From the NCBI GenBank assembly GCA_947505915.1, contig CANNNH010000050.1, positions 1 to 8,760 on the forward strand: a stretch of DNA of 8,760 nt. The letters are read 5' to 3'. Below, piece after piece: positions 1-8,066 of the stretch (the stretch's first letter is position 1; every line of letters begins with the position of its first letter). This stretch comes from Comamonadaceae bacterium. Its GTDB lineage: Bacteria > Pseudomonadota > Gammaproteobacteria > Burkholderiales > Burkholderiaceae. A model generated the notes under the pieces. The model was not told where the DNA came from, did not search any database, and saw only the letters and a list, made by a program, of their open reading frames with translations. The translations under genes and the position numbers were made by a program.

Positions 1-1809
1 GGTGACATTGGCACCAGCGTTCTCTACTCCATCAAAGAGGTCTTTGGCTCAGGCCATGTGGCGTTCACGCCCGACAACGTCATGGGCATCTTGTCCATCT
101 TCTTTTGGACGCTGACCTTCATTGTTTCGCTCAAATATGTCATGTTGGTGCTTCGTGCTGACAACAACGGCGAGGGCGGGTTGGTGGCCATGCTGGCATT
201 GGCCTCTTCATCGGTGCGCGACAAACCTCGGCTTCGAAGCATTTTGTTGGTGGTCGGTATTTTTGGCACCTGCTTGTTTTATGGCGACGGTGTCATCACA
301 CCAGCGATTTCAGTTTTGTCGGCGGTGGAGGGTTTGGAGGTGATCTCACCCGACTTCAAGGGCTATGTGATTCCGCTGACCTTGATTATTCTGTTGGCTC
401 TGTTTTCGGTACAAAAGCGGGGTACCGCTGGCATTGGCAAGTTTTTTGGCCCCATCACCACGGTTTGGTTTATCGCTATTGCAACTTTGGGGGTTTACCA
501 CATCGCCAGCAATCCCACGATTTTGTGGGCCGTCAATCCTTATTACGCGGTGAAGTTCATGTGGGAACAACCCGGCACCACGTTTTTGATTTTGGGCGCA
601 GTGGTGTTGTGCGTGACCGGTGGCGAAGCTTTGTATGCCGACATGGGCCACTTTGGCAAAAAGCCTATTCGTTTGGCCTGGTTTGGCTTGGTCATGCCTT
701 GTTTGACCCTGAACTATTTTGGCCAAGGCGCTTTGCTGCTGAACGAACCCGAGGCAGTGAAAAACCCGTTCTACAACATGGCCCCCGACTGGGCGCTGAT
801 TCCTCTGGTGATCTTGGCAACAGCGGCCACCGTCATCGCCTCGCAAGCGCTGATCACCGGCGCTTTCAGCGTCACCAAGCAAGTGATACAGCTGGGCTTT
901 TTGCCGAGGCTGCAAATTCAACACACCAGTGATAAAGACACCGGTCAAATCTTCATACCGTTTGTCAATTGGGGCTTGTTTGTGTTGATTGTCTTGGCGG
1001 TGGTCTTGTTCAAGACCTCCAGCAACTTGGCGGCGGCTTACGGCATCGCGGTGTGTACCGATATGTTGATCACCACCATCTTGACCTTCTATGTTATTCG
1101 CTACGCATGGAAATACCCGCTGTGGCTGTGCATCAGCGCCACCTCGGTGTTCCTTGTGGTGGACTTGGCGTTTTGGAGCTCCAATATGCTCAAACTTGCT
1201 CATGGTGGCTGGTTCCCCTTGCTCCTCGGCGGCATGATTTTGGTGTTGATGCTGACCTGGCGCGATGGCCGCGCTTTGCTGCACCACAAGACCCGCAATG
1301 AGGCCATCGATCTGTCCTCGTTTTTAGATGCCTTGTTTATTGCGCCGCCCACCCGCGTGGAGGGCACAGCGGTTTTTCTCACCTCAGAAGACGGCATAGT
1401 TCCCAACGCCTTGTTGCACAACTTGAAGCACAACAAGGTGCTGCATGTGCAGAACCTGTTTGTCTCGGTGCGCAGCCATGAAGTGCCTTGGATTGCCAGC
1501 GATAAGCGCATTGAACTCATGGATTTGGGCCACCAGTGTTGGCAGGTCATGATCCACTATGGCTTCAAAGACGATCCGGATGTGCCTGGCGCCCTGTCCT
1601 TGCTCAAAGGGCAGGTCGGCAATATCGACCCCATGAGCACCAGTTTCTTTCTCTCGCGCGACAGCATCGTGCCTACCGTGGGTGGTGGCATGGCGCAGTG
1701 GCGGGAAAAACTGTTTGCCCAGATGTACCTGAATGCCAGCGCAGCAGCAGATTTTTTAAACCTGCCCAGCAACTCGGTGGTCGAAATGGGCAGCAAGATC
1801 GAAATTTAA
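1..1809 (+). CDS. kup: Low-affinity potassium uptake protein Kup (5' partial)
   Basis: Proton-coupled K+ importer of the Kup/HAK/KT family in the inner membrane. The reading frame is open from base 1, and its first residues [13 protein letters not shown] are the family's signature near the N-terminus. By comparison with E. coli Kup (622 aa) about 21 residues lie upstream of the window; a GTG at 58 is internal and not the start. Other conserved segments are [10 protein letters not shown] in the first cytoplasmic loop, [59 protein letters not shown] and [12 protein letters not shown]. These lie in about 12 hydrophobic segments that fill the first ~430 visible residues. A soluble C-terminal domain follows, with [10 protein letters not shown] and the terminal [10 protein letters not shown], so the 3' end is intact. 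The usual Pro of GDIGTSPLY is Val here, which from memory is seen in related beta-proteobacterial Kup. gshB follows 48 bp downstream. Family assignment is very secure. Confidence 0.97.
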   Translation, partial: GDIGTSVLYSIKEVFGSGHVAFTPDNVMGILSIFFWTLTFIVSLKYVMLVLRADNNGEGGLVAMLALASSSVRDKPRLRSILLVVGIFGTCLFYGDGVITPAISVLSAVEGLEVISPDFKGYVIPLTLIILLALFSVQKRGTAGIGKFFGPITTVWFIAIATLGVYHIASNPTILWAVNPYYAVKFMWEQPGTTFLILGAVVLCVTGGEALYADMGHFGKKPIRLAWFGLVMPCLTLNYFGQGALLLNEPEAVKNPFYNMAPDWALIPLVILATAATVIASQALITGAFSVTKQVIQLGFLPRLQIQHTSDKDTGQIFIPFVNWGLFVLIVLAVVLFKTSSNLAAAYGIAVCTDMLITTILTFYVIRYAWKYPLWLCISATSVFLVVDLAFWSSNMLKLAHGGWFPLLLGGMILVLMLTWRDGRALLHHKTRNEAIDLSSFLDALFIAPPTRVEGTAVFLTSEDGIVPNALLHNLKHNKVLHVQNLFVSVRSHEVPWIASDKRIELMDLGHQCWQVMIHYGFKDDPDVPGALSLLKGQVGNIDPMSTSFFLSRDSIVPTVGGGMAQWREKLFAQMYLNASAAADFLNLPSNSVVEMGSKIEI

Positions 1810-1857
1810 TCTTGGGTCGGGCAGAACTGGCCAGCGGGTGCTGGTAACCTTGGACGT

Positions 1858-2835
1858 ATGAACTTATTGTTTATTACCGATCCGCTGCAAGGCTTCAAGC
1901 TAGACAAGGACAGCAGCTTGGCCATGATGCGCCAAGCTCAACAGCGTGGCCATGCGGTATGGGTTTGCGGCACGCCCGACTTGCAGTGGCAGCGTGGCGA
2001 ACGCGTCAGCGCTTTGATGCAGCGCCTGCAACTGAAAGACCATGCACACGGCTGGTACCACATCGAAGAGACGAGTGCCAAAGCATTGTCCGAGATGGAC
2101 GCGGTGCTCATGCGCAAAGACCCTCCTTTTGACAGCGAATACTTCTACGCCACCCATTTGCTGAGTCAAGCCGAGCGCGAGGGTGCCAAGGTGTTTAACC
2201 AGCCCAATGCCTTGCGCGAGCACCCAGAAAAGCTCGCCCTCATGGAGTTTGCCGAGTGGACTACCCCCACTTTGGTGACGCGCCAGCCTGATGCGATTCG
2301 CGCTTTTCATGCCCAGCACCAAGACATTATTTTGAAGCCCTTGGACGGCATGGGCGGCATAGGCATTTTTCGGGTGCGCTCCGATGGTTTGAATTTGGGC
2401 AGCATCATAGAAACCCTTAACCGCGACGGCTCCACCAGCGTCATGGTGCAAAAATTTGTGCCCGATATTGCCAAAGGCGATAAGCGGGTGTTAGTCATTG
2501 GTGGCAAGCCCGTGCCCTACGCCTTGGCCCGTATTCCCCAAGGCAACGAGGTGCGAGGCAATTTGGCTGCGGGTGGCAAGGGTGTGGCACAGCCCTTGAC
2601 CGACCGCGACCGCGAGATTGCCCACGCCATCGGACCCACCTTGGCAGCACGGGGTTTGCTGCTGGTGGGCTTGGACATCATTGGCGACAGCCTCACCGAG
2701 GTCAATGTCACCAGTCCCACGTGTTTTCGTGAAATCACCGATCAAACGGGGTTTGATGTGGCGGCAATGTTCATGGACGCCTTGGAGCAAGCACTGAAAT
2801 CGCCCAAAGCGGCAGCGACTGCATTAGCCCCATGA
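1858..2835 (+). CDS. gshB: Glutathione synthetase
   Basis: ATP-dependent ligase that joins glycine to gamma-glutamylcysteine, the second and last step of glutathione synthesis, in the cytoplasm. The 325-residue product is close to E. coli GshB (316 aa) and aligns along its whole length. An N-terminal preATP-grasp domain carries MRKDPPFD (85-92). The ATP-grasp domain follows with KPLDGMGGIGIF (160-171, the ATP-binding lysine and Gly-rich loop), KGDKRV (206-211), ARIPQGNEVRGNLAAGG (224-240, the mobile loop) and GLDIIGDSLTEVNVTSP (271-287, the Mg2+-binding Glu/Asn region), then CFREI. The start at 1858 gives the canonical N-terminus MNLLFITDPL. Its ribosome site is weak: only GGA, 3 bases before the ATG. 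The stop overlaps the next gene's ATG (ATGA), so the two are probably co-translated. gshA is not in the window. No convincing promoter is seen in the 48-bp gap after kup. Confidence 0.97.
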   Translation: MNLLFITDPLQGFKLDKDSSLAMMRQAQQRGHAVWVCGTPDLQWQRGERVSALMQRLQLKDHAHGWYHIEETSAKALSEMDAVLMRKDPPFDSEYFYATHLLSQAEREGAKVFNQPNALREHPEKLALMEFAEWTTPTLVTRQPDAIRAFHAQHQDIILKPLDGMGGIGIFRVRSDGLNLGSIIETLNRDGSTSVMVQKFVPDIAKGDKRVLVIGGKPVPYALARIPQGNEVRGNLAAGGKGVAQPLTDRDREIAHAIGPTLAARGLLLVGLDIIGDSLTEVNVTSPTCFREITDQTGFDVAAMFMDALEQALKSPKAAATALAP

Positions 2836-4040
2836 AGTTGTTTTTGGATCAGCAGTTATTCGAGCCTTATGCCCATGCGGCGCATTCGCGCTTGCTGTCG
2901 ATTCGCCCCTTTGAGTACGCCCAAACCCGCAACCATCTCAACGGCGCTGTGACGCTGCTGTCGCCTTACCTGACCCATGGCTTATTGAATGTGCCCCAAG
3001 TGGCGCAGCATGTTTACAAAGCGCATCGCATAGGGGTGCAGCACAAGTTCATGTTCGAGTTGGCTTGGCGTGAATATTTTCAGCATGTACATGACGCCCT
3101 AGGCGACGATATCTTGCAAAACCTGCAAGAAGGCGTGTTGCCAGACGATGCTTATGTGCAGGCGTTGCCAGACGATGTGCGCCGAGGCGCCACCGGCGTG
3201 CCCGTGGTCGATCAAGCGGTGCGGCAGTTGTATTTCAGCGGCTATTTGCACAACCATGCAAGGTTGTGGTTGGCAAGCTACTTGGTGCATATGCGCAAGG
3301 TGCATTGGCGTGTGGGCGCTGAGTGGATGTACAGCCATTTGATCGATGGCGACTTGGCCAGTAACCACCTCAGCTGGCAATGGGTGTCTGGCACTGGCAG
3401 CCATAAGCCGTATTTATTCAATGCCGACAACGTCGCCTTCAACGCCCCCGAGTTGTGGCACAGCCCGCAAACCGTGATCGATAAGCCGATGGACATCATT
3501 GACATGATCGCCCACAGCCGCGCCACTTTTACCCAGTCGCTGTCAAAATTTGCACCTGTGGAAGAGCCCACGCTCTTTGTGCAACCACCTGCTGTTGCGG
3601 GTTTGGTGGCCAGTGGCGTGGCGGCAGACAAATTGGCTGGACGCGATGTCTGGTGGATACACCCGTGGGCGATCAGCGACCAAACCCCTGCGCAGCTACC
3701 CGCCGATATGCTGCGTATCGCTGCGTGTTGGCAAGGCTGGACCGAGCAGCACCCATGGAGCGAGGCGCGCTGGCGGTTTGTGGGCAAAGGCATGAACGAT
3801 GTGGCTTCGCATTGTTGGTTTGAGTCCGACGAGCGTTTGACGGCGATGTTTGCCAGTGCCAAAAGCGTGCATGTGTGGGACCACGCGTGTTTGCCCGATT
3901 GGCTAAACATTAACTGGGTGCGCCATGCGCCCCCTAGGTTGTGGCAGCGGCAAACCGAGCACAGCCCCTCGTTCTCCCATTGGTGGGGACGGGTGAATCG
4001 TTACAAGCAATCCATACCGCAGTTGCTGCGTAAGCTTTAG
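2832..4040 (+). CDS. Photolyase/cryptochrome-like FAD-binding protein lacking the N-terminal antenna domain
   Basis: Probable light-driven flavoprotein related to class I cyclobutane pyrimidine dimer photolyases (402 aa). Almost the whole N-terminal half is the FAD-binding helical domain: YAQTRNHLNG and LSPYLTHG (29-50), FELAWREYF (75-83), GATGVPVVDQAVRQL (119-133), LHNHARLW (139-146), and IDGDLASNHLSWQW (171-184). Against my recollection of E. coli PhrB, the lesion-contact residues E274, W277 and W384 correspond to E76, W79 and W184. FAD-contact residues N341, R344, D372, D374 and N378 correspond to N141, R144, D172, D174 and N178, and electron-transfer W382 and W359 to W182 and W159. The outer W306 has no Trp counterpart; Y108 is nearby. 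The usual ~130-residue N-terminal alpha/beta domain that holds the antenna cofactor is absent. A Trp-rich ~140-residue domain (262-402) follows instead. The ATG overlaps the gshB stop and has no Shine-Dalgarno of its own, suggesting translational coupling. DNA repair is likely but unproven; a cryptochrome-like sensor is the alternative. Confidence 0.88.
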   Translation: MKLFLDQQLFEPYAHAAHSRLLSIRPFEYAQTRNHLNGAVTLLSPYLTHGLLNVPQVAQHVYKAHRIGVQHKFMFELAWREYFQHVHDALGDDILQNLQEGVLPDDAYVQALPDDVRRGATGVPVVDQAVRQLYFSGYLHNHARLWLASYLVHMRKVHWRVGAEWMYSHLIDGDLASNHLSWQWVSGTGSHKPYLFNADNVAFNAPELWHSPQTVIDKPMDIIDMIAHSRATFTQSLSKFAPVEEPTLFVQPPAVAGLVASGVAADKLAGRDVWWIHPWAISDQTPAQLPADMLRIAACWQGWTEQHPWSEARWRFVGKGMNDVASHCWFESDERLTAMFASAKSVHVWDHACLPDWLNINWVRHAPPRLWQRQTEHSPSFSHWWGRVNRYKQSIPQLLRKL

Positions 4041-4045
4041 ATAAC

Positions 4046-6247
4046 TTAAGCCTTCACCTTCAAGCGCCAAGCGTGCAGCAGCGGTTCGGTGTAGCCACTG
4101 GGCTGGGCCTTGCCCTTGAATACCAAGTCACAAGCCGCTTGGTAGGCCTTGGAGGTATCAAAGTGGCCGGCCATGGGTTGGTACAGCGCGTCGCTGGCGT
4201 TTTGCTTGTCGACAATCGCGGCCATGCGCTCAAAGGTGGCGCGCACCTCGGCTTCGCTCACCACACCATGGTGCATCCAGTTGGCAATGTGTTGGCTGGA
4301 GATACGCAGTGTGGCGCGGTCTTCCATCAACCCGACGTTGTGGATGTCGGGCACTTTGGAGCAACCCACGCCTTGGTCGACCCAGCGCACCACATAACCC
4401 AAAATGCCTTGTACGTTGTTGTCCAACTCTTGCTGCTTTTCTAAAGCGTTCCAATTGGCTTTGGCTACCACGGGGATGGTGAGCAAGTCGTGCAGCAATG
4501 CGCTGTGCTGCTTGTCGGCGTCGGTTTTTTCCAATTCTTTTTGCACATCGCTCACCAATACTTGGTGGTAGTGCATCGCGTGCAGCGTGGCGCCAGTAGG
4601 GCTGGGCACCCAAGCGGTGTTGGCACCAGCCCTGGGGTGGCCGATTTTCTGTTCCATCATGGCCTTCATCAGGTCGGGCATGGCCCACATACCTTTGCCA
4701 ATTTGCGCCTTGCCGCGCAGACCACAAGACAAACCCACCAGCACGTTGTTGCGCTCGTAAGCGGCAATCCAAGCGCTGCTCTTCATATCGCCTTTGCGCA
4801 GCATGGGGCCAGCCAGCATGGCGGTGTGCATCTCGTCGCCGGTTCGGTCCAAAAAGCCGGTGTTGATGAAGGCCACGCGGCTTGATGCTGCGGCGATGCA
4901 GGCTTTGAGGTTGACGCTGGTGCGACGTTCTTCGTCCATGATGCCCAGCTTCACCGTGCTGTCGGGTAAGCCCAAGACTTTTTCCACACGACCAAACAAT
5001 TCGGAGGCAAATGCCACTTCGGCAGGGCCGTGCATTTTGGGTTTCACGATATAGACCGAACCGGTGCGGGAATTGCGGATGCCGTTGGCGCCGTGGCCTT
5101 GCAGGTCGTGCATGGCGATGGCGGTGGTAACCATGGCGTCCATGATGCCTTCGGGGATTTCATGCGTTTGGCCATTGGCGCCGATGTAGAGGATGGCCGG
5201 GTTGGTCATCAGGTGGCCCACATTGCGAACAAACAGCAGCGATCGGCCATGCAACTTGACCTCGGCGTCGCCCTTGGGCGAGTGGTAAACACGGTCGGGG
5301 TTTAAGCCGCGCTTGAAAGTGCTGCCGCCCTTGCTCACGTCTTCGGTGAGCGTGCCTTTCAAAATGCCCAGCCAGTTGCTGTAGGCCAAGAGCTTGTCCT
5401 CGGCGTCCACCGCGGCCACAGAATCTTCCAAATCCAAAATGGTGGACAAGGCGGCTTCTGCCACCACGTCGTACACGCCTGCGGGGTCGGTCGCGCCGAC
5501 GGGGTGCTTGGCGTTGATCTGCAAATCCAAATGCAAGCCGTTATGCACCATCAACACCGAGCTGGGGTGGGCTGCATCGCCTTGGTAGCCCACAAATTGC
5601 TTGGGGTTGGCCAAGCCTGAGGTTTTGCTGCCTTTGAGTGTGACCACCAAAGTGCCATTGACCACAGCGTAGCCGGTGGCGTTGATGTGCGAGCCAGACT
5701 TCAAAGGCACGGTGCGGTCCAGCACATAGCGGGCGTACTCGATCACTTTGGCGCCACGCTTTTCGTTGTAGCCCGGGCCTTTGGCGCAGCCGTCGGCTTC
5801 AGAAATGACATCGGTGCCGTACAAAGCGTCGTACAGCGAACCCCAACGCGCATTTGCTGCGTTCAGGGCGTAGCGGGCGTTCAGGATGGGCACCACCAAT
5901 TGGGGGCCGGCTAGCTCGGCGAGTTCGACGTCCACGTGGGCCGTGGTAGCTTTGAATTTGGCGGGAACGGGTACCAAGTAGCCAATTTGTGTCAGAAAGG
6001 CTTTGTAGGCAGCCATATTGGCGATGGGGCCAGGATGGGCGCTGTGCCATTGGTCGATTTCGGTTTGCAAGCGGTCGCGCTCGGCAAGCAATGCCGCATT
6101 TTGTGTGGCCATGTCAGCCACGATGGCATCAAAGCCGCGCCAGAAGTTCACGCTGGTTACACCAGTGCCAGGCAAAACCTGTTTGTCAATAAATTGGTAA
6201 AGAGGGGTGGCTACTTGGAGTCGGTAAACAGAAGTTCGAGCGGTCAT
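4046..6247 (-). CDS. glcB: Malate synthase G
   Basis: Condenses glyoxylate with acetyl-CoA to malate in the cytoplasm, for the glyoxylate bypass and glycolate/acetate use. The 733-residue product from the ATG at 6247 begins [13 protein letters not shown] and fits the single-chain, ~720-730-residue G isoform, not the ~530-residue A isoform. Landmarks: [15 protein letters not shown] (271-285), [13 protein letters not shown] (339-351) with the catalytic Arg (R341; R338 in E. coli), [13 protein letters not shown] (435-447) with Mg2+ ligand E439 (E427), [11 protein letters not shown] (465-475) with D467 (D455), [10 protein letters not shown] (626-635) with C629 (C617), and [13 protein letters not shown] (641-653) with catalytic base D643 (D631). 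The coding frame stays open upstream to a TTG at 6334, but the extra 29 residues are not family-like, and that TTG lies upstream of the best -10 box. No Shine-Dalgarno precedes the ATG; a C8 run sits there. No glc or ace partner genes are adjacent. The gene is convergent with the photolyase-like gene, 5 bases away. Confidence 0.96.
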   Translation of the reverse strand: MTARTSVYRLQVATPLYQFIDKQVLPGTGVTSVNFWRGFDAIVADMATQNAALLAERDRLQTEIDQWHSAHPGPIANMAAYKAFLTQIGYLVPVPAKFKATTAHVDVELAELAGPQLVVPILNARYALNAANARWGSLYDALYGTDVISEADGCAKGPGYNEKRGAKVIEYARYVLDRTVPLKSGSHINATGYAVVNGTLVVTLKGSKTSGLANPKQFVGYQGDAAHPSSVLMVHNGLHLDLQINAKHPVGATDPAGVYDVVAEAALSTILDLEDSVAAVDAEDKLLAYSNWLGILKGTLTEDVSKGGSTFKRGLNPDRVYHSPKGDAEVKLHGRSLLFVRNVGHLMTNPAILYIGANGQTHEIPEGIMDAMVTTAIAMHDLQGHGANGIRNSRTGSVYIVKPKMHGPAEVAFASELFGRVEKVLGLPDSTVKLGIMDEERRTSVNLKACIAAASSRVAFINTGFLDRTGDEMHTAMLAGPMLRKGDMKSSAWIAAYERNNVLVGLSCGLRGKAQIGKGMWAMPDLMKAMMEQKIGHPRAGANTAWVPSPTGATLHAMHYHQVLVSDVQKELEKTDADKQHSALLHDLLTIPVVAKANWNALEKQQELDNNVQGILGYVVRWVDQGVGCSKVPDIHNVGLMEDRATLRISSQHIANWMHHGVVSEAEVRATFERMAAIVDKQNASDALYQPMAGHFDTSKAYQAACDLVFKGKAQPSGYTEPLLHAWRLKVKA

Positions 6248-6273
6248 GTGGGGGGGGACTGAAAATAAAGGCC

Positions 6274-6304
6274 AATAAAGAAACAAAAAGCCATCAAAGG
6301 CTTT
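6274..6304 (-). promoter_or_regulatory. Small hairpin with T-rich tail in the glcB leader
   Basis: On the - strand the leader reads AAAGCC (6304-6299), a 6-base loop, then GGCTTT (6292-6287), followed by the T-rich stretch TTGTTTCTTTATT. This resembles a weak intrinsic terminator or attenuator, but the 6-bp stem has only three G-C pairs. If transcription starts near 6304 the stem would be at the extreme 5' end of the mRNA, where it might instead protect the transcript. Confidence 0.25.
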
Positions 6305-6329
6305 GCGCCCATTGTAGAGAAAGGGCGCA
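6304..6329. repeat. Inverted repeat around the glcB -10 box
   Basis: TGCGCCC at 6304-6310 and its exact complement GGGCGCA at 6323-6329 flank the candidate glcB -10 box, with 12 bases between them. A third copy of the same core, TTTGCGCC, occurs at 6337-6344 in direct orientation to 6302-6309. The arrangement could be an operator for a dimeric regulator of glcB and/or argS, or a chance GC-rich palindrome. I do not recognise the motif as that of a known regulator. Confidence 0.35.
6311..6316 (-). promoter_or_regulatory. Candidate -10 box for glcB
   Basis: Read on the - strand this is TACAAT, five of six matches to the sigma-70 -10 consensus. It would place the transcript start near 6304 and give a leader of about 57 bases before the glcB ATG. 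No good -35 lies 16-18 bases upstream (the closest TTG-type hexamer, TTGTCT, is only 12 bases away), so an activator-dependent promoter is possible. This is a weak, sequence-only call. Confidence 0.35.
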
Positions 6330-6356
6330 GACAAGTTTTGCGCCAGCCCCGCCTCG

Positions 6357-6362
6357 TAGAAT
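6357..6362 (+). promoter_or_regulatory. Candidate -10 box for argS
   Basis: TAGAAT matches five of six bases of the sigma-70 -10 consensus and ends 6 bases before the argS ATG. If used, transcription would start at or next to the ATG and the mRNA would be leaderless, which fits the absence of any Shine-Dalgarno there. There is no clear -35 box at 16-18 bases upstream and no extended -10 TG, so confidence is low. Confidence 0.35.
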
Positions 6363-6368
6363 GGTCGA

Positions 6369-8066
6369 ATGCTTTTGGTTCAAAATGATCTGCAAGTGGC
6401 TTTGGCCCAGTCTTTGGAAGCCCTCATGCTTGGTGCGTCAACCAAGGCGGTGCTGGAGCACCCCAAAGTTGCTGCCCATGGCGACTGGGCAGTCACCGCC
6501 GCCATGCAATTGGCCAAGCCCTTGAAGCGCAACCCCCGTGAAGTGGCCGAGGCATTGCGCCTGTCTTTGCTGGACTCAGACGCTGCCAAGCGCTGGGTTC
6601 AAGCCATCGAGATTGCAGGACCAGGTTTCATCAATATCCGATTAACGCCTGAGGCACAGCAGCAAGTGGTACGTGAAGTCTTGCGTCAAGCGGCTGGCTT
6701 TGGTCGGCAAGCTGCGCATGGCAAACGTTTGTTGGTGGAGTTTGTTTCAGCCAACCCCACCGGCCCTTTGCATGTGGGTCATGGCAGGCAAGCCGCCTTG
6801 GGCGACGCGATTTGCAACTTGTTCGACACTCAAGGTTGGTCGGTGCACCGTGAGTTCTATTATAACGATGCCGGTGTGCAAATTCACACCTTGGCCGTGT
6901 CCACCCAATGCCGCGCTCAAGGGCTGTCGCCAGGCGACGACGCTTGGCCCGAAAACGCCTACAACGGCGACTACATTGCCGACATCGCGCGGGATTTTTT
7001 GGCGCAAAAAACCGTGTCGGCCGACGACCGCAGCTTCACCGCTAATGGCAATGTGGACGATTTAGACAATATCCGCGACTTCGCCGTGGCCTATTTGCGC
7101 CGCGAACAAGACCTGGACTTGCAAGCCTTCCAAGTGACTTTTGACCATTATTATTTAGAGTCCAGTCTGTACACCGATGGGCGGGTCGATCAAGCTGTGG
7201 CATCTTTGAACGCCTCGGGTCACACCTACGAACAAGACGGTGCGCTGTGGTTGCGCTCCACCGATTTTGGCGATGACAAAGACCGCGTGATGCGTAAATC
7301 GGACGGCAGTTACACCTATTTTGTGCCCGATGTTGCCTACCACTTGGCCAAATGGGAGCGCGGCTTTACCAAGGTCATCAATATCCAAGGCACCGACCAC
7401 CACGGCACCATCGCCCGTGTCCGCGCAGGTTTGCAAGCCGCCTCGCAGCAACAGGGTTTGGCCATTCCCCAAGGCTACCCCGACTACGTGTTGCACACCA
7501 TGGTGCGCGTCATGCGCGGCGGTGAAGAGGTGAAAATTTCAAAGCGGGCGGGCAGTTATGTGACACTTCGCGACCTGATCGAGTGGACCAGCAAGGACGC
7601 AGTTCGCTTCTTTTTGCTGAGCCGCAAACCAGACACCGAGTATGTGTTCGATGTGGATTTGGCGCTGGCGCAAAACAATGACAACCCTGTGTTTTATGTG
7701 CAATACGCCCATGCGCGGATTTGCTCGGTGTTGGCCACGTGGGGTGAATCCAGCGGTTTGACACCCGCGCATTTGGCCGATGTCGATTTGACGGCCTTGG
7801 ACTCAGCCGCCGCACTGTCACTTTTACGGGTGCTGGCGCGTTATCCGGATATGTTGCAACAAGCCTGTACCGATTTTGCCCCGCACGATGTCAGTTTTTA
7901 CCTGCGCGAGTTGGCCTCGGCTTACCACAGCTATTACGATGCCGAGCGCATCTTGGTCGAAGAACCCTTGGTGCGCCAAGCGCGGGTCGCCTTGGTGGCT
8001 GCAGTGGCGCAGGTTTTGCACAATGGTTTGGTGGTTTTGGGCGTATCGACGCCTACCCGGATGTAA
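6369..8066 (+). CDS. argS: Arginyl-tRNA synthetase
   Basis: Class I aminoacyl-tRNA synthetase that charges tRNA-Arg with arginine at the expense of ATP in the cytoplasm. The 565-residue length is typical. An N-terminal additional domain (about 1-110) contains [20 protein letters not shown] (31-50) and GPGFINIRL (84-92). The catalytic Rossmann fold starts with [18 protein letters not shown] (123-140), whose HVGH is the HIGH motif; FYYNDAG (163-169) and [11 protein letters not shown] (338-348) follow. The KMSK loop is KISKRAGS (389-396). The anticodon-binding helical domain ends in the usual [17 protein letters not shown]. The ATG at 6369 gives a family-like N-terminus; an ATG at 6361 is in another frame. 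No ribosome site precedes the start. The gene is divergent from glcB and heads a block with the SPOR gene (9 bp downstream) and the probable dsbA. Confidence 0.97.
   Translation: MLLVQNDLQVALAQSLEALMLGASTKAVLEHPKVAAHGDWAVTAAMQLAKPLKRNPREVAEALRLSLLDSDAAKRWVQAIEIAGPGFINIRLTPEAQQQVVREVLRQAAGFGRQAAHGKRLLVEFVSANPTGPLHVGHGRQAALGDAICNLFDTQGWSVHREFYYNDAGVQIHTLAVSTQCRAQGLSPGDDAWPENAYNGDYIADIARDFLAQKTVSADDRSFTANGNVDDLDNIRDFAVAYLRREQDLDLQAFQVTFDHYYLESSLYTDGRVDQAVASLNASGHTYEQDGALWLRSTDFGDDKDRVMRKSDGSYTYFVPDVAYHLAKWERGFTKVINIQGTDHHGTIARVRAGLQAASQQQGLAIPQGYPDYVLHTMVRVMRGGEEVKISKRAGSYVTLRDLIEWTSKDAVRFFLLSRKPDTEYVFDVDLALAQNNDNPVFYVQYAHARICSVLATWGESSGLTPAHLADVDLTALDSAAALSLLRVLARYPDMLQQACTDFAPHDVSFYLRELASAYHSYYDAERILVEEPLVRQARVALVAAVAQVLHNGLVVLGVSTPTRM

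Noticed and set aside
58..60. GTG at 58 as the start of kup
   Set aside because: The frame is open to base 1 and the residues before it ([15 protein letters not shown]) are a core part of the Kup family, so the true start is upstream of the window.
346..1287. Long open frame on the - strand (313 codons) opposite kup
   Set aside because: It lies wholly inside the secure Kup gene in antisense. Its translation is rich in His, Gln, Arg and Gly with no hydrophobic core or recognisable motif, as expected from the complement of a membrane-protein gene.
1831..1844. Inverted repeat CCAGC-gggt-GCTGG between kup and gshB as a terminator
   Set aside because: The stem is only 5 bp and is followed by TAACC, not a T run, so it is not a convincing intrinsic terminator. 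It may be chance.
3278..3910. Open frame on the - strand (210 codons) opposite the photolyase-like gene
   Set aside because: Antisense shadow of a gene with strong family motifs. The translation has irregular composition (many Ser, Cys, Trp and Ala) and no domain or ribosome site that I can recognise.
4230..4772. Second - strand frame (180 codons) inside glcB
   Set aside because: It overlaps the catalytic C-terminal half of malate synthase G in another frame and is Arg/Gln/His-rich, a typical frame-shifted shadow.
6361..6363. ATG eight bases before the argS start as an alternative start or upstream ORF
   Set aside because: It is in a different frame and gives a short Trp/Pro-rich peptide inside argS with no ribosome site. 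The ATG at 6369 gives the family-like N-terminus.
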